Shown: one piece after another, positions 49,999 to 60,805 of the stretch
How positions within the stretch are numbered: the stretch's first letter is position 1
How the letters are laid out: each line of letters begins with the position of its first letter
NCBI RefSeq assembly: GCF_019219025.1
Contig: NZ_JAHUWN010000001.1
Span: 62,001-126,000, forward strand
Reading direction: 5' to 3'
Length of the DNA: 64,000 nt
Source: Bacillus sp. sid0103
GTDB lineage: Bacteria; Bacillota; Bacilli; Bacillales_B; DSM-18226
The notes under the pieces: model-generated
Told to the model about the DNA's origin: nothing
What the model saw: only the letters and a program-made list of their open reading frames with translations
Databases searched by the model: none
Made by a program: the position numbers and the translations under genes

Positions 49999-51402
49999 TT
50001 ATAAGATAAACTGACTTAAATCTTTATTTTTCGAAATAGCACCGAGTTTATCATCTACGTACTGTGGTGTAATGGTTACTTTCTCCATCGAAATATCTGG
50101 TGCCTCAAAAGATAAATCTTCTAATAGCTTTTCTAGTATTGTATGAAGACGTCTTGCACCAATATTGTCTGTATTTTGATTCACTTCAAATGCAACTTCA
50201 GCAATTCTACGAATAGCATCGTCAGAAAATTCAATTTGTATACCTTCAGTTTCCAATAATGCTTGATATTGCTTAATAAGTGCATTATCAGGCTCGATTA
50301 AGATCCTGAAAAAGTCTTCAACTGTAAGCTTTGTTAATTCGACACGGATTGGGAAGCGTCCTTGAAGTTCTGGAATGAGATCCGAAGGTTTTGCCATATG
50401 AAATGCACCAGCCGCAATAAATAACACATGGTCCGTTTTTACGGAGCCATATTTCGTCACAACGGTCGAACCTTCAACTACAGGTAAAATATCTCTTTGT
50501 ACACCTTCTCTTGACACATCTGCAGAAGATCCTCCAGAGTTTTTGCTTGCGATTTTATCAATCTCATCAATGAAAATGATTCCATTTTGTTCAGCGCGAT
50601 AGATCGCTTCTGAAGATACTTCATCCATGTCAATTAGCTTAGATGCTTCTTCACTAGTTAACACTTTCCTAGCTTCACGAACCGTCAATTTTCGCTTCTT
50701 GCGTTTTTTGGGCATAAAGCTGCTAAGGGCATCCTGCATATTCATCCCCATTTGTTCAATTCCTGAGCCTTGAAGCATATCAAACATGGAAGGTGTTTGC
50801 TCTTCTACTTCCACGGTTACAATTTCATCCTCTAGCTCTCCTAATGCTAATTTTTCTTTGACGATTTTTCGTTTTTCAGTTATTGAATAATCTTCTTGCT
50901 GAGTTTCAGACTCAGTTGATGGGTTCCCGCCACCAAATAACATCTCAAGAGGATTTTTAAAGTTATTGGACTTTTTTGCTGACGGTACTAGTAAATCTAC
51001 CAGCCTGCTGTTTGCATTCTCTTCTGCACGTTCCTTCACACTTTGCATTCGTTCCTCTTTCACTAAACGAACAGAAGTTTCGGCAAGATCTCTAACCATG
51101 GATTCAACATCTCGCCCAACATAGCCCACTTCCGTAAACTTGGTAGCTTCGACCTTGATAAAAGGAGCACCAACAATTTTAGCAATCCTTCTGGCAATTT
51201 CTGTTTTCCCCACGCCTGTTGGACCGATCATCAAGATGTTTTTAGGGATAATTTCATCTCTAAGTTTCTCATTTAACAATCCTCTTCTGTAACGATTCCT
51301 AAGGGCAACAGCCACTGCTTTCTTAGCATCCTTTTGGCCAATGATATATTGATCAAGTTTTTCAACAATCTGACGAGGGGTTAAATTAGTGGTTCTTCCC
51401 AT
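49999..51402 (-). CDS. clpY: ATP-dependent protease ATPase ClpY (HslU)
   Basis: The AAA+ unfoldase ring of the ClpYQ protease. 467 residues: Walker A GPTGVGKT at 60-67, an inserted I domain (about 110-245) for substrate handling, Walker [12 protein letters not shown] near 275, sensor arginines, and the C-terminal DLSQFIL tail that inserts into the ClpQ ring. The ATG follows GGAAGGAG. It lies 20 bp after clpQ. Confidence 0.96.
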   Translation of the reverse strand: MGRTTNLTPRQIVEKLDQYIIGQKDAKKAVAVALRNRYRRGLLNEKLRDEIIPKNILMIGPTGVGKTEIARRIAKIVGAPFIKVEATKFTEVGYVGRDVESMVRDLAETSVRLVKEERMQSVKERAEENANSRLVDLLVPSAKKSNNFKNPLEMLFGGGNPSTESETQQEDYSITEKRKIVKEKLALGELEDEIVTVEVEEQTPSMFDMLQGSGIEQMGMNMQDALSSFMPKKRKKRKLTVREARKVLTSEEASKLIDMDEVSSEAIYRAEQNGIIFIDEIDKIASKNSGGSSADVSREGVQRDILPVVEGSTVVTKYGSVKTDHVLFIAAGAFHMAKPSDLIPELQGRFPIRVELTKLTVEDFFRILIEPDNALIKQYQALLETEGIQIEFSDDAIRRIAEVAFEVNQNTDNIGARRLHTILEKLLEDLSFEAPDISMEKVTITPQYVDDKLGAISKNKDLSQFIL

Positions 51403-51422
51403 GATATTTTAGTCTCCTTCCG

Positions 51423-51965
51423 TTATAGCTCTTCAACAATAATGTTGTGGTTCGTGTACACACATATTTCCGCTGCTATTTCTAAAGAAGCTTTCGCTAT
51501 TTCCTTTGCAGATAAGTGGTCTCCTGCATATTTCTTTAAAGCACGACCTGCGGATAATGCATAGTTCCCCCCTGAGCCAATCGCAAGAATCCCATCGTCA
51601 GGTTCGATTACTTCTCCTGTTCCTGATACAAGCAGTAAATGTTCACGATTCATAACAATTAACATCGCTTCAAGCTTCCTGAGGACTTTATCGCTTCTCC
51701 ACTCTTTGGCAAGCTCCACAGCAGCTCTTTGAAGGTTACCATTAAATTCTTCTAATTTGCCTTCAAAAAGTTCGAATAAGGTAAAGGCATCTGCAACAGA
51801 ACCAGCAAAACCAGCGAGCACTTTTCCATTAAATATCTTTCTTACTTTTCTTGCTGTGTGCTTCATCACTACCGCATTACCAAATGTCACTTGTCCATCA
51901 CCTGACATTGAATATTCACCATTATGATGGATTGCAAAAATCGTTGTCGCATGAAATTGGTTCAT
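51423..51965 (-). CDS. clpQ: ATP-dependent protease peptidase ClpQ (HslV)
   Basis: The proteasome-like peptidase ring of ClpYQ. 180 residues; [30 protein letters not shown] and [18 protein letters not shown] are family-typical. The N-terminus reads [10 protein letters not shown]. In B. subtilis the mature chain begins with a serine after the initiator Met; here no Ser follows Met, so the nucleophile is more likely a threonine (7 or 8) exposed by removing a six- or seven-residue propeptide. The ATG follows AAAGGAGG. It is separated from trmFO by the codV remnant. Confidence 0.95.
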   Translation of the reverse strand: MNQFHATTIFAIHHNGEYSMSGDGQVTFGNAVVMKHTARKVRKIFNGKVLAGFAGSVADAFTLFELFEGKLEEFNGNLQRAAVELAKEWRSDKVLRKLEAMLIVMNREHLLLVSGTGEVIEPDDGILAIGSGGNYALSAGRALKKYAGDHLSAKEIAKASLEIAAEICVYTNHNIIVEEL

Positions 51966-52122
51966 AAAGATATGCCTCCTTTTGGAGTGATTTCGATTAC
52001 ATTCCCGTGATAAATATGTAACATATAAAATTACCTCGGTATTATGATAACTGACTATGTTAACTGGAACATTTGATCGTTTATGCTAGCACTTCCTAGT
52101 AATGAATAGTTGACATCAATAC

Positions 52123-52251
52123 TTATTTCACCGTTAAAAAAGGTATTTTACTGATTTCATGTTGATAATGTTCAATTGTATATTCTGAGGAATTAGTTCG
52201 TAATTGTAAATACCCATGAACTAACTTTACGAAAACATTCACATTTGTCAT
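52123..52251 (-). pseudogene. codV: Remnant of codV/xerC (tyrosine recombinase), N-terminal fragment only
   Basis: The 42-codon frame starting at 52251 (MTNVNVF) contains FVKLVHGYLQLRT and SSEYTIEHYQHEI, which fit the N-terminal core-binding (SAM-like) helices of XerC/CodV. It then ends at TAA after PFLTVK. None of the catalytic domain (Arg, His-x-x-Arg, Tyr) is found in the 157 bp before clpQ. No ribosome binding site precedes it. The location between trmFO and clpQ is exactly that of codV in B. subtilis. Most of the gene has therefore been deleted, and this is a decaying stub. The fragment is short, so the similarity should be confirmed. Confidence 0.65.
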
Positions 52252-52312
52252 AATATTTATCACGCAAGGGCTACTAAATCGTAACATACTTCTAATGCCC
52301 TTGCAATAAACT

Positions 52313-53620
52313 TTACAAAACTTTCGCAAAGTTCTGAATTGTTTCTAACGCTCGATTTGCATGCTCTAAGTTCCTTTCTTGCTTTCCTTTAATTCTAACC
52401 GGCAGCTCAGGAAATAAACCAAAGTTTGCATTCATAGGTTGAAAATTCTTCGCGTTCGTTGTGGTTATATAACGAGCCATGCTTCCAATCGATGTCTCAG
52501 CAGGGAATTCCAGTGGTTCCAATCCTTGGGTTAATCGAGCAGCATTTATTCCTGCAATTAATCCGCTAGCAGCTGATTCAACGTACCCTTCTACGCCTGT
52601 CATTTGACCCGCAAAAAATAAATCGTCACGGTTGCGGAATTGATAGGTTGCTTTTAGCACCTTAGGAGAATTAATAAACGTATTTCGATGCATCACACCA
52701 TAACGGATGATTTCCGCATTCTCTAAGCCTGGAATTAATTGGATTACTTCCTTTTGGGCCCCCCACTTTAAATGGGTTTGAAAACCAACAATATTAAATA
52801 ACGTTCCAGCGGCATCATCTTGACGAAGCTGTACTACTGCAAAAGGTCTTTTTCCTGTTTTCGGATCTTCTAATCCAACGGGTTTTAACGGACCGAAAAG
52901 CATCGTTTTCTTTCCTCGTGACGCCATTACTTCAATTGGCATACACCCTTCGAAGAAAATTTCCTTTTCAAATTCTTTTACTGGAACGGTTTCAGCAGAA
53001 ATTAGCGCCTCATAAAAACGATTAAATTCTTCTTCGGTCATTGGACAATTCAAGTAGGCTGCTTCCCCTTTATCATAGCGGGATTTTAAATACACTTTTT
53101 CCATGTCAATGCTATCTTTTTCAAGAATTGGTGCAGCAGCATCGTAAAAATAAAGATACTCCTCGCCAGTTAGTCCCTTAAGCTTTTCTGAAAGGTCCGG
53201 ACTTGTCAGTGGTCCTGTCGCAATAATTGTGATACCCTCAGGAATTTCGGTAACTTCTTCATTAATAACTGTAACATTTTCATGGTTTTTTACCATTTCC
53301 GTTACTTTTGCAGCAAATTCATGGCGGTCAACTGCTAGGGCACCGCCGGCAGGAACAGAGCAAGCATCAGCAGCAGCGATGATGACGGAATCAAGCTTTC
53401 TCATTTCTTCTTTTAACACGCCTACTGCATTGGTTAATGTATTTGCACGCAAGGAATTACTGCACACTAATTCCGCAAATTTATCTGTATGATGGGCAGG
53501 GGTTTGCCTCACTGGTCTCATTTCATATAATCGTACCTTGATTCCGCGTTTCGCAATCTGCCAGGTTGCTTCGCTTCCTGCCAATCCAGCACCGATGACA
53601 TTTATTGTTACTTCATTCAT
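52313..53620 (-). CDS. trmFO: Folate/FAD-dependent tRNA(uracil-54) methyltransferase TrmFO
   Basis: Makes ribothymidine-54 in the T-loop using methylene-tetrahydrofolate. 435 residues: FAD-binding GAGLAGSE at 10-17, [20 protein letters not shown] with the catalytic cysteine near 53, [21 protein letters not shown] near the C-terminus. Formerly called gid. The ATG follows TTAGGAGG. It follows topA after that gene's terminator and precedes the codV remnant and clpQ. Confidence 0.96.
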   Translation of the reverse strand: MNEVTINVIGAGLAGSEATWQIAKRGIKVRLYEMRPVRQTPAHHTDKFAELVCSNSLRANTLTNAVGVLKEEMRKLDSVIIAAADACSVPAGGALAVDRHEFAAKVTEMVKNHENVTVINEEVTEIPEGITIIATGPLTSPDLSEKLKGLTGEEYLYFYDAAAPILEKDSIDMEKVYLKSRYDKGEAAYLNCPMTEEEFNRFYEALISAETVPVKEFEKEIFFEGCMPIEVMASRGKKTMLFGPLKPVGLEDPKTGKRPFAVVQLRQDDAAGTLFNIVGFQTHLKWGAQKEVIQLIPGLENAEIIRYGVMHRNTFINSPKVLKATYQFRNRDDLFFAGQMTGVEGYVESAASGLIAGINAARLTQGLEPLEFPAETSIGSMARYITTTNAKNFQPMNANFGLFPELPVRIKGKQERNLEHANRALETIQNFAKVL

Positions 53621-53804
53621 TTATTAACCTCCTAATATTAACCTTGGTTTATGTACATGTAAAAGAGTTCACATACCTATACATACTTTTCCCACATTTA
53701 AGTCCATCTTGCATTGTACTATACGAATGAAAAAGAAAAAAGTTTTAAGTAATACAGAAATGTTTTTAATTTGGGTAGTTTCTTAACAAGAATGATGCAA
53801 AATG

Positions 53805-53828
53805 AAAAGAGTGGACTTTGTCCACTCT
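53805..53828 (-). terminator. Terminator of topA
   Basis: An eight-base-pair perfect stem (AGAGTGGA with TCCACTCT) is followed on the minus strand by TTTTCATTTTGC, at the topA stop. Confidence 0.8.
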
Positions 53829-53831
53829 CCC

Positions 53832-55910
53832 TTAGCTTTGCGGTTCTTCCTTGTAGTCACAATTAACACATTGAACTTGCACGCCTTTTTTTAATTTCTT
53901 TTCAACTAGCATGCCTTCACATTTCGGGCATTCCCTCGGAAGTGGTTTATCCCAGGAGATAAATTCACATTCAGGGTATTTGGTGCACCCGTAAAATAAT
54001 CTCTTTTTCTTGCTTTTACGTTCAATGATTTGTCCTTCTTTGCAATTCGGGCAAGTTACCCCGATTTCCTTGACAATCGGTTTTGTATTCCGGCAATCTG
54101 GGAAATTGCTGCAAGCCATAAATTTTCCATAACGGCCCATTTTAAAGACCATAGGGCTGCCACAGTTCTCACAATCTTCCCCGGCAGGCTCATCTTTGAT
54201 TTCAACAGATTGCATTTCTTCTTCAGCTTTTTTTAAATGAATTTCAAAATCTTGATAAAAGTCATCAATAATATTGACCCAAGGAACTTTTCCATCTTCG
54301 ATATTATCTAAACCCTGTTCCATTTTGGCAGTAAATTCGACATCTAGAATATCTGGAAAAAACTCTAAAATCAACTCATCGATAATTTCACCAAGCTCGG
54401 TTGGAACAAATCTTTTATTATCGAGCGCTACATAGCCCCGCTTTTGAATTGTGTCAAGGGTTGGTGCATAGGTAGACGGGCGTCCAATGCCGAGTTCTTC
54501 AAGTGTTTTAACAAGTCTTGCCTCAGTGTATCTTGGAGGTGGTTGTGTAAAGTGCTGCTTCGGCTCGATGTCCTTCTTAAACACTTCATCTCCTTCTTTC
54601 AGGTCAGGAAGCATTTTGTCCTTATCATCGACATGATCGTCTGACCCTTCCACATAAAGCTTCATAAAACCAGGAAACTTAATTTTTGAGCCATTGGCAC
54701 GGAATAGAACATTACCATTTTGTAAGTCTACGCTCATTGTATCCATTACTGCTTGTGCCATTTGACTCGCTAAAAATCGTTCCCAGATTAATTTATATAA
54801 GCGAAGTTGGTCTCTTGATAAAAATGCTTTTAAGCTATTTGGGTCACGTAATGTACTGGTCGGACGAATCGCTTCATGTGCATCTTGAGCATTCGATTGT
54901 TTCTTTTCTTTTCTTTGATCATCTTTTAAATATTCTTCCCCATATTCCGACCTGATGTAACTTGCAGCCTCTGCTTGGGCGACTTCAGAAATCCGAGTTG
55001 AATCTGTTCTCATATACGTAATAAGACCAACCGTTCCTTCTTTACCAAGCTCAATCCCTTCATATAACTGCTGCGCGAGCATCATCGTTTTCTTAGCCCG
55101 GAAGTTTAGTTTTCTAGCTGCTTCTTGTTGTAATGATGAAGTAATAAAAGGTGGTGCAGGGTTTCTTTTTCGTTCTTTTTTTGTAACCGACATGACTCTG
55201 AACTTATTATCATCCATTTGACTTAAGATGTTTTGGACATCTTGTTCGGATTTTAGTTCGAATTTTTCCTTGTCAGCTAATGAAAAGTATTGGGCACTAA
55301 AATGGTCTTTTCCTTTTAAAAATTCTCCATCAATCGTCCAATATTCTTCAGGAATAAAAGCTTTGATCTCATTTTCCCGATCTATAATTAGACGGACGGC
55401 AACAGATTGAACCCTGCCTGCACTCAACCCCTTCTTTACCTTTTTCCATAGAAGCGGACTGATATTATAACCTACAAGACGATCTAGAATTCTCCGTGCT
55501 TGCTGTGCATCGACTAAATCCATATTAATTGGACGTGGATGCTTAAACGATTCTTTAATTGCATCTTTTGTGATTTCATTAAAAACCACACGACAGTCTG
55601 AATGAATGTCGACTGATAAACTATGGGCCAAATGCCACGCAATCGCTTCCCCTTCGCGATCCGGGTCAGCTGCGAGATAGATTTTTTTGGCTTTTTTTGC
55701 CGCTGTTTTTAATTCTTTTAAAACAGGACCTTTTCCACGAATCGTAATATATTTTGGTTCATAGCTATTTTCTACATTGACCCCCATCTGGCTCCGTGGC
55801 AAATCGCGAATATGTCCCATTGATGCTTTTACTTTATATTTATTTCCTAAATATCGTTCAATCGTTTTCGCTTTTGCCGGCGATTCAACGATTACAAGAA
55901 AATCTGCCAT
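53832..55910 (-). CDS. topA: DNA topoisomerase I
   Basis: Type IA topoisomerase that relaxes negative supercoils. 692 residues: TOPRIM domain (1-115, with the acidic [14 protein letters not shown] triad), active-site tyrosine at 299 ([13 protein letters not shown]), and three C-terminal zinc ribbons from about 575 (CENC-CSNFPDC, CPNC-CTKYPEC, CPKC-CVNC). The ATG follows AGGAGG. Gene order dprA-topA-trmFO matches B. subtilis. A 539-bp upstream gap separates it from dprA. Confidence 0.97.
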   Translation of the reverse strand: MADFLVIVESPAKAKTIERYLGNKYKVKASMGHIRDLPRSQMGVNVENSYEPKYITIRGKGPVLKELKTAAKKAKKIYLAADPDREGEAIAWHLAHSLSVDIHSDCRVVFNEITKDAIKESFKHPRPINMDLVDAQQARRILDRLVGYNISPLLWKKVKKGLSAGRVQSVAVRLIIDRENEIKAFIPEEYWTIDGEFLKGKDHFSAQYFSLADKEKFELKSEQDVQNILSQMDDNKFRVMSVTKKERKRNPAPPFITSSLQQEAARKLNFRAKKTMMLAQQLYEGIELGKEGTVGLITYMRTDSTRISEVAQAEAASYIRSEYGEEYLKDDQRKEKKQSNAQDAHEAIRPTSTLRDPNSLKAFLSRDQLRLYKLIWERFLASQMAQAVMDTMSVDLQNGNVLFRANGSKIKFPGFMKLYVEGSDDHVDDKDKMLPDLKEGDEVFKKDIEPKQHFTQPPPRYTEARLVKTLEELGIGRPSTYAPTLDTIQKRGYVALDNKRFVPTELGEIIDELILEFFPDILDVEFTAKMEQGLDNIEDGKVPWVNIIDDFYQDFEIHLKKAEEEMQSVEIKDEPAGEDCENCGSPMVFKMGRYGKFMACSNFPDCRNTKPIVKEIGVTCPNCKEGQIIERKSKKKRLFYGCTKYPECEFISWDKPLPRECPKCEGMLVEKKLKKGVQVQCVNCDYKEEPQS

Positions 55911-56449
55911 TCAAATATCCTCCTTAAGAGGGAAAGTGTAGAAGCGCCCCGAATCCGGCAAAGGTCTGTTTCTAAGTTGCTTTTCATTTGAGAAGCTTTC
56001 CTATATACCAGTTTTACCTAAAAAGACCGGAGAAAATACTTTACAAAACTGCCCTATCCCAAAGTTTTTAGTTATATGTTATTTACAATATTATTTATTC
56101 CATTTGCAAATATTCTTTTTTTCGAACATCTGTTGGAAAATGTATAACAAATTAGAAAATATTGCAACCTTTTTAAGCTAATTTCTCCATTTATTCATAA
56201 AAACCTTTAAAATTAAATCATTTTCCTTAAAAATTTAGCTCTTTTAAACATGCCTGTTGATTTACGCTTTAGGCGATTCGCTTTCCACGGGAGGTCCGTC
56301 CGGGAGCCTACTCGGCGCTGAACGCCTGCGTGGTCTCCCTTGACTCTCTTTTCACGCAGGAGTTTCACTGTATCCGTTCCAAATCAACATAGCAGAAGAA
56401 TCAACAATGAGCTTTAACATAGCCAAAAATTTATAGGTAAACTAGACTA
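55911..56449. other. Intergenic region between dprA and topA
   Basis: The longest gene-free stretch, 539 bp. Bases 56237-56424 are repeat family A copy 6. Bases 55930-56236 are very AT-rich, consistent with the topA promoter and leader; TTGCAA...TAAATA on the minus strand near 56085-56115 is a candidate, and a weak LexA-like site lies at 56124-56137. No coding frame is credible. Confidence 0.75.
56237..56424 (+). repeat. Repeat family A, long form, copy 6
   Basis: A 188-bp copy: AGCTCTTTTAAACATGCCTG, TGTTGATTTACGC, then a GC-rich centre with AGGCGATTCGCTTTCC, GGGAGCCTACTCGGC, ACGCCTGCGTGGTCTCCC and CACGCAGGAG, and ends AATCAACATAG, TCAACAATGAGC, TTAACATAGCC. It is the most complete copy. Confidence 0.8.
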
Positions 56450-57337
56450 TTATTTAATTTCAACTAATATATCTTCAGCATCTTTCACTAACTTTGCGCC
56501 TTGTTGAATTAGTTCGTTTGCACCGATGGAATATGGATTAAAAATGCTGCCAGGTAAGGAAAAAACATCTCTTCCCTCATTAACAGCAAAATTTGCGGTA
56601 ATCAAGGACCCGCTCTTTCGCTTTGCTTCTATTATAAGTGTTCCTTTTGACAGTCCGCTAATGATTCTATTTCTTGACGGAAAATGCCATCTAAGCGGTT
56701 TTGTATCGGGTGGGTACTCCGAAAGAACGAGCTGATTTTTCATCATTTCTAGTGCTAAGTTTAGATTTTCCTTTGGATAAATATGATAAAAACCACCAGC
56801 AATCACAGCAATTGTGTTTCCGCCATTTTTTATTGCATATTCATGGGCTAGTGCGTCAATGCCTCGAGCTAAACCACTTACAATCAGCACCCCATTGTCT
56901 ATCAACTGTGGAAAAATCAAACGAATCGCATTTTTCCCATATTGGGTAGCCTGACGTGAACCAACAACTGCAAGTTTGGGATCTTTTTCAAGCAGTGAGA
57001 GGTCGCCCTTAGCAAACAACGCCCATGGTGGTTGATAAATTTCTTTTAACAATGGCGGATATTCTTTATCCATAATTGTGATCACGGTAATGTCATTGGT
57101 TTCGTATTGGCGGATTTGGTCACGAATGATGTCAGGATGCAGGGTAATGCTTGAAGGTTTTTTTGAAGGGTTACTGGAGGTACTTGGTGGAAATAAACTA
57201 GTTTGTTGTGGGAATTGGGCATGTAACTTATAAATGTTGTTCAGAGTTGGGTCTCTTTTTAGTATTTGTAATACAGTACTCCAAGAGATTTCTGGATAAT
57301 GCAGCAAAGAAATAAGTTTTTCTTTAAAGTCGTCCAT
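56450..57337 (-). CDS. dprA: DNA processing protein DprA (Smf)
   Basis: Protects incoming single-stranded DNA and loads RecA during transformation. 295 residues: Rossmann-like domain with VVGSRQATQYG (124-134), SGLARGIDALAH (154-165), IAGGFYHIYPKEN, FPSRNRIISGLS, and GSLITANFAVNEGRDVFSLPG. The full motif set argues for a working protein. The ATG follows AAGGAGG. It is 114 bp after sucD. Confidence 0.95.
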   Translation of the reverse strand: MDDFKEKLISLLHYPEISWSTVLQILKRDPTLNNIYKLHAQFPQQTSLFPPSTSSNPSKKPSSITLHPDIIRDQIRQYETNDITVITIMDKEYPPLLKEIYQPPWALFAKGDLSLLEKDPKLAVVGSRQATQYGKNAIRLIFPQLIDNGVLIVSGLARGIDALAHEYAIKNGGNTIAVIAGGFYHIYPKENLNLALEMMKNQLVLSEYPPDTKPLRWHFPSRNRIISGLSKGTLIIEAKRKSGSLITANFAVNEGRDVFSLPGSIFNPYSIGANELIQQGAKLVKDAEDILVEIK

Positions 57338-57372
57338 AAAAAAATTTCCTCCTTATAGATTTATAGTAGAAT

Positions 57373-57402
57373 AAATAGCCCCTCAATTATGAGGGACTAT
57401 TT
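57373..57402 (-). terminator. Hairpin after sucD
   Basis: A 13-bp stem with one G-U (AAATAGCCCCTCA with TGAGGGACTATTT) and four-base loop. The following minus-strand sequence (ATTCTACT) is only moderately T-rich, so termination may be partial. Confidence 0.6.
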
Positions 57403-57451
57403 GAAAAATACCTGATGAGTTTTATCTTTGATAACTGTTTAGCTTTCGCTT

Positions 57452-58354
57452 TTAGTGAGTTTTACACTTTTCGTATAAACCTTGTTCTTTTAAGACTTCA
57501 ATTAATGTTTCACCCATAACAGATGGTGTGTCAGCAACTTTAATACCGCATTCGTTCATGATACGGATTTTTTCATCTGCTGTACCCTTACCACCTGAAA
57601 TAATAGCACCTGCATGGCCCATACGTTTCCCTGGAGGCGCAGTACGTCCCCCAATGAAGCCGACAACAGGTTTTGTCATATTCGCTTTAACCCATTCAGC
57701 AGCTTCTTCTTCAGCAGTACCGCCGATTTCACCAATCATGATTACTGCGTATGTTTCAGGATCTTCATTAAATGCCTTTAATACATCGATGAAGTTTGTC
57801 CCATTAACAGGGTCGCCGCCGATACCAACAGCCGTTGTTTGTCCAATACCAGCCTGTGTTAATTGATGAACAGCTTCATAAGTCAATGTTCCTGAGCGGG
57901 ATACAACACCTACATGGCCTTTTGTATGAATGTAACCAGGCATGATACCGATTTTACATTCGTCAGCCGTGATAACACCTGGGCAGTTTGGACCAACTAA
58001 GCGAGTCTTTTTGCCTTCCATATAACGTTTTACTTTTACCATATCCAAAACTGGAATATGTTCAGTTATACAAATCGCAAGATCCAGCTCTGCATCAACA
58101 GCTTCGATAATCGCATCGGCTGCAAAAGGTGCTGGTACGTAAATAACAGATGCAGTAGCGCCTGTTGCATCCACAGCGTCTTTAACAGTGTTAAAAACCG
58201 GCACGCCTTCTACTTCCATTCCGCCTTTTCCTGGAGATGTTCCACCAACAATTTGTGTACCATATTCAAGCATTTGTTTTGTATGAAAAAGGGCCGTTGA
58301 ACCAGTAATCCCTTGAACAATAACTTTTGTATCTTTATTAATAAAAACGCTCAC
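57452..58354 (-). CDS. sucD: Succinyl-CoA synthetase alpha subunit
   Basis: TCA-cycle enzyme subunit carrying the phosphohistidine. 300 residues: CoA-binding Rossmann domain ([19 protein letters not shown] near 15-33) and [17 protein letters not shown] near 246, containing the phosphorylated histidine. The start is a GTG at 58354 behind AAAGGGGA. It lies 22 bp after sucC and is co-transcribed. Confidence 0.97.
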   Translation of the reverse strand: MSVFINKDTKVIVQGITGSTALFHTKQMLEYGTQIVGGTSPGKGGMEVEGVPVFNTVKDAVDATGATASVIYVPAPFAADAIIEAVDAELDLAICITEHIPVLDMVKVKRYMEGKKTRLVGPNCPGVITADECKIGIMPGYIHTKGHVGVVSRSGTLTYEAVHQLTQAGIGQTTAVGIGGDPVNGTNFIDVLKAFNEDPETYAVIMIGEIGGTAEEEAAEWVKANMTKPVVGFIGGRTAPPGKRMGHAGAIISGGKGTADEKIRIMNECGIKVADTPSVMGETLIEVLKEQGLYEKCKTH

Positions 58355-58376
58355 GTTAATTCCCCTTTCTATGATC

Positions 58377-59537
58377 CTATTTCACTAATGAAACGATTTT
58401 TTGTGCGCCATCAGCCATGGATTCAGCAGCAATTATTTCTACTGTTGACTCAGCTAAGATTTTCTTACCTAAATCAACATTTGTTCCCTCTAAGCGAACA
58501 ACCAGTGGAACACTTAGTCCAACTTGCTTAGCTGCTTCTACTACACCCTCAGCAATAACATCACACTTCATGATTCCACCAAAGATATTAACGAAAATAC
58601 CTTTTACGTTTGGATCAGAAAGGATAATTTTGAATGCTTCTGTAACTTTTTCAGCTGTCGCGCCGCCCCCAACATCAAGGAAGTTTGCAGGGTCGCCGCC
58701 GTAGTGTTTAATAATATCCATTGTTGACATGGCAAGGCCTGCTCCGTTAACCATACAGCCGATATTGCCATCTAAAGCAACATAGCTTAGATCGAATTTA
58801 GAGGCTTCGATTTCCTTAGCATCCTCTTCTTCAAGGTCACGGTACTCAAGAACGTCTTTTTGACGATATAAAGCATTTGAGTCAAAGTTCAATTTAGCAT
58901 CAAGAGCCATTACTTTACCATCACCTGTAACAACAAGTGGATTTATTTCTGCAATCGAACAATCTTTGTCAATGTAAGCATTGTAAAGAGCAGTCATAAA
59001 TTTTACAGCTTGATTAATTAATTCCTTTGGAATATTAATATTAAACGCAATTCGACGTGCCTGATAAGGCTGTAAGCCGACCACAGGATCAATTTCTTCT
59101 TTAAAAATTTTCTCTGGAGTCTTTTCAGCAACCTCTTCGATTTCCGTACCGCCCTCTTCAGAAGCCATTAATACAACTCTAGAAGTTGCACGGTCTAAAA
59201 CTAGTCCAATATAATATTCTTTTTTAATATCACAGCCTTCTTCAATAAGCAGACGTTTTACTTCTTTACCTTCTGGACCTGTTTGGTGTGTTACTAAAGT
59301 TTTTCCGAGGATTTCGCTTGCATATGTACGAACCTCATCAAGGTTTTTCGCTACTTTAACACCACCGGCTTTTCCCCGTCCACCGGCATGGATTTGTGCT
59401 TTTACCACACAAACCTGTGTACCTAATTCTTTCGCTGCTTCCACTGCTTCTTCTACAGTGAATGCTACTTTTCCATTTGGAACAGCAACCCCGTATTTTC
59501 TGAGGATCTCTTTCCCTTGATACTCATGGATATTCAT
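58377..59537 (-). CDS. sucC: Succinyl-CoA synthetase beta subunit
   Basis: ADP-forming subunit with an ATP-grasp fold. 386 residues: [17 protein letters not shown] at the start, [11 protein letters not shown] near 52-62, and the C-terminal CoA-ligase part with [16 protein letters not shown]. The ATG follows AGGAGG. A good sigma-A promoter lies 47-75 bases upstream. Confidence 0.97.
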   Translation of the reverse strand: MNIHEYQGKEILRKYGVAVPNGKVAFTVEEAVEAAKELGTQVCVVKAQIHAGGRGKAGGVKVAKNLDEVRTYASEILGKTLVTHQTGPEGKEVKRLLIEEGCDIKKEYYIGLVLDRATSRVVLMASEEGGTEIEEVAEKTPEKIFKEEIDPVVGLQPYQARRIAFNINIPKELINQAVKFMTALYNAYIDKDCSIAEINPLVVTGDGKVMALDAKLNFDSNALYRQKDVLEYRDLEEEDAKEIEASKFDLSYVALDGNIGCMVNGAGLAMSTMDIIKHYGGDPANFLDVGGGATAEKVTEAFKIILSDPNVKGIFVNIFGGIMKCDVIAEGVVEAAKQVGLSVPLVVRLEGTNVDLGKKILAESTVEIIAAESMADGAQKIVSLVK

Positions 59538-59583
59538 TTCCCATCCTCCTATTCAAACTCTTCTAAAAACTGACTCCGTTTTC

Positions 59584-59612
59584 ATTTTATATAATGATAC
59601 ATACCTTGTCTA
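59584..59612 (-). promoter_or_regulatory. Predicted sigma-A promoter of sucC-sucD
   Basis: On the minus strand TAGACA, 17 bases, then TAAAAT. Each hexamer differs from consensus at one position, and the spacing is optimal. Confidence 0.55.
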
Positions 59613-59728
59613 CCATTATGCTAAAAAATTATATACATGTTAAAAACATTCTAAGCAGTCAATAATTTTTGTTCGATTTCTCTTAGGAAATCCACACCTC
59701 ATATGGAATAATTTGTTTTGTAATATAA

Positions 59729-59759
59729 TAAAAAAACAGGAAAGTACCTGCTTTTTTTT
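59729..59759 (-). terminator. Terminator downstream of rnhB (possibly bidirectional)
   Basis: A short stem CAGG with CCTG plus flanking A/T pairs has a run of eight Ts on one side and seven As on the other. It lies beyond repeat copy 7, about 180 bases after the rnhB stop. Confidence 0.55.
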
Positions 59760-59926
59760 GCTGTGATATAGTTTGATGTTGATTTGCGCTCCAGGCGCGT
59801 GCGGTTCGCAGGCGTTGCGGGGAGCTCCTCGGCGAATTGCACGCCTGCGGGGTCTCCCCAGCCCTGTACTCCCACAGGAGTCTCGCTGTATCCATTCCAA
59901 TCAATATAGTGGCTAAAATCAATTCT
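59760..59926 (+). repeat. Repeat family A, long form, copy 7
   Basis: Begins GCTGTGATATAG and TGTTGATTTGCGCTCC. The centre includes AGGCGCGTGCGGTTCGC, GGGGAGCTCCTCGGC, GCACGCCTGCGGGG and CCCACAGGAGTCTCGC, and the copy ends CCATTCCAATCAATATAG. The outer right end is degraded. Confidence 0.8.
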
Positions 59927-59937
59927 AATTCTTTTAT

Positions 59938-60711
59938 TTAGATAAAATCCTTTACTGGTGCGAAGCTTTTTCTGTGATAGGAGGTTATCCCGTATTGTTT
60001 GATTGCTTCGATATGTTCTTTTGTTCCATATCCCATGTTTTGCTGGAATCCATAGACTGGGTGTATGGATGAAATTTCTTTCATCAGATTATCTCTGGCA
60101 ACCTTTGCTACAATCGATGCTGCAGCAATGGATATACTTTTTGCATCACCTTTAATAATAGATTCAGAAGGAAACGGAATTTCAAGCTTCATGGCATCAA
60201 TTAGTAATAAGTCAGGCTTGGACTCTAATGATGCTATTGCAACGTTCATTGCTTTTTTTGTTGCTTGGTAAATATTCATTTCATCAATTTCCTCTGCATG
60301 AATCATTGAAATACTGAAGGAAATTGCTTCTTTTCTAATGATTGCATCATATTCCATTCTTTTTTTTTCAGATAACTTTTTCGAATCGTCTATGCCTGCT
60401 AAGAAGAAATCTTTCGGCAAAATGACAGCTGCGGCAACTACTGGGCCTGCAAGCGGTCCTCTTCCTACTTCATCCACACCTGCAATCATTTCATATCCTT
60501 TTAAGCGCCATTTCTGCTCATAGACATTCATTTCAACAAACTTTTCTTTTAGTTGTTGTTTCTCGGCAAATTTCCTTTTCCATCTATGTACCAACTGTTG
60601 GACACCTTTACGTTCATCTTGATGAAGATCCATTAAGAACGGATCAGATTCGATTTCTATGTTTTCTAAATGTCGTTCAATCTCTGCAATTGTTAATTGT
60701 TTCATTCTCAT
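59938..60711 (-). CDS. rnhB: Ribonuclease HII
   Basis: Removes ribonucleotides embedded in DNA. 257 residues: catalytic acids in AGVDEVGRGPLAGP (Asp80, Glu81) and LLIDAMKLEIP (about 170), plus GIDDSKKLS. An N-terminal helical extension (1-70) is typical of Bacillus RNase HII. The start is either ATG at 60711 or the in-frame ATG two codons later; GGGTGG is at a workable distance from both. It normally follows rbgA directly; here sdaAB-sdaAA lies between. Confidence 0.94.
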   Translation of the reverse strand: MRMKQLTIAEIERHLENIEIESDPFLMDLHQDERKGVQQLVHRWKRKFAEKQQLKEKFVEMNVYEQKWRLKGYEMIAGVDEVGRGPLAGPVVAAAVILPKDFFLAGIDDSKKLSEKKRMEYDAIIRKEAISFSISMIHAEEIDEMNIYQATKKAMNVAIASLESKPDLLLIDAMKLEIPFPSESIIKGDAKSISIAAASIVAKVARDNLMKEISSIHPVYGFQQNMGYGTKEHIEAIKQYGITSYHRKSFAPVKDFI

Positions 60712-60760
60712 TCATTCCACCCGCTGTTATGACCGATATCATTTACTATCCACAACATAA

Positions 60761-60797
60761 AATAACACCCAATATTTTATATAAATTGGGTGTTATT
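60761..60797 (-). terminator. Hairpin after sdaAA
   Basis: A 13-bp perfect stem (AATAACACCCAAT with ATTGGGTGTTATT) is placed right after the sdaAA stop. The minus-strand sequence after it (TTATGTTGTG) is poor in T-runs, so it may rather stabilise the mRNA end. Confidence 0.6.
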
Positions 60798-60805
60798 CAC
60801 TCTTG

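Larger units (their letters stand above)
59538..59937. other. Intergenic region between rnhB and sucC
   Basis: This 400-bp gap contains the sucC promoter (59584-59612), AT-rich DNA, a T/A-flanked hairpin at 59729-59759, and repeat family A copy 7. Short frames in the repeat are rejected as genes. Confidence 0.8.

Noticed and set aside
56124..56137. LexA-like site CGAACATCTGTTGG upstream of topA
   Set aside because: It has mismatches to the Bacillus SOS box (the second half ends GTTGG), is about 215 bp from the gene, and topA is not a known SOS gene.
59640..59922. Two overlapping minus-strand frames of about 80 codons
   Set aside because: Both are made of repeat family A copy 7 and its flank, without a ribosome binding site.
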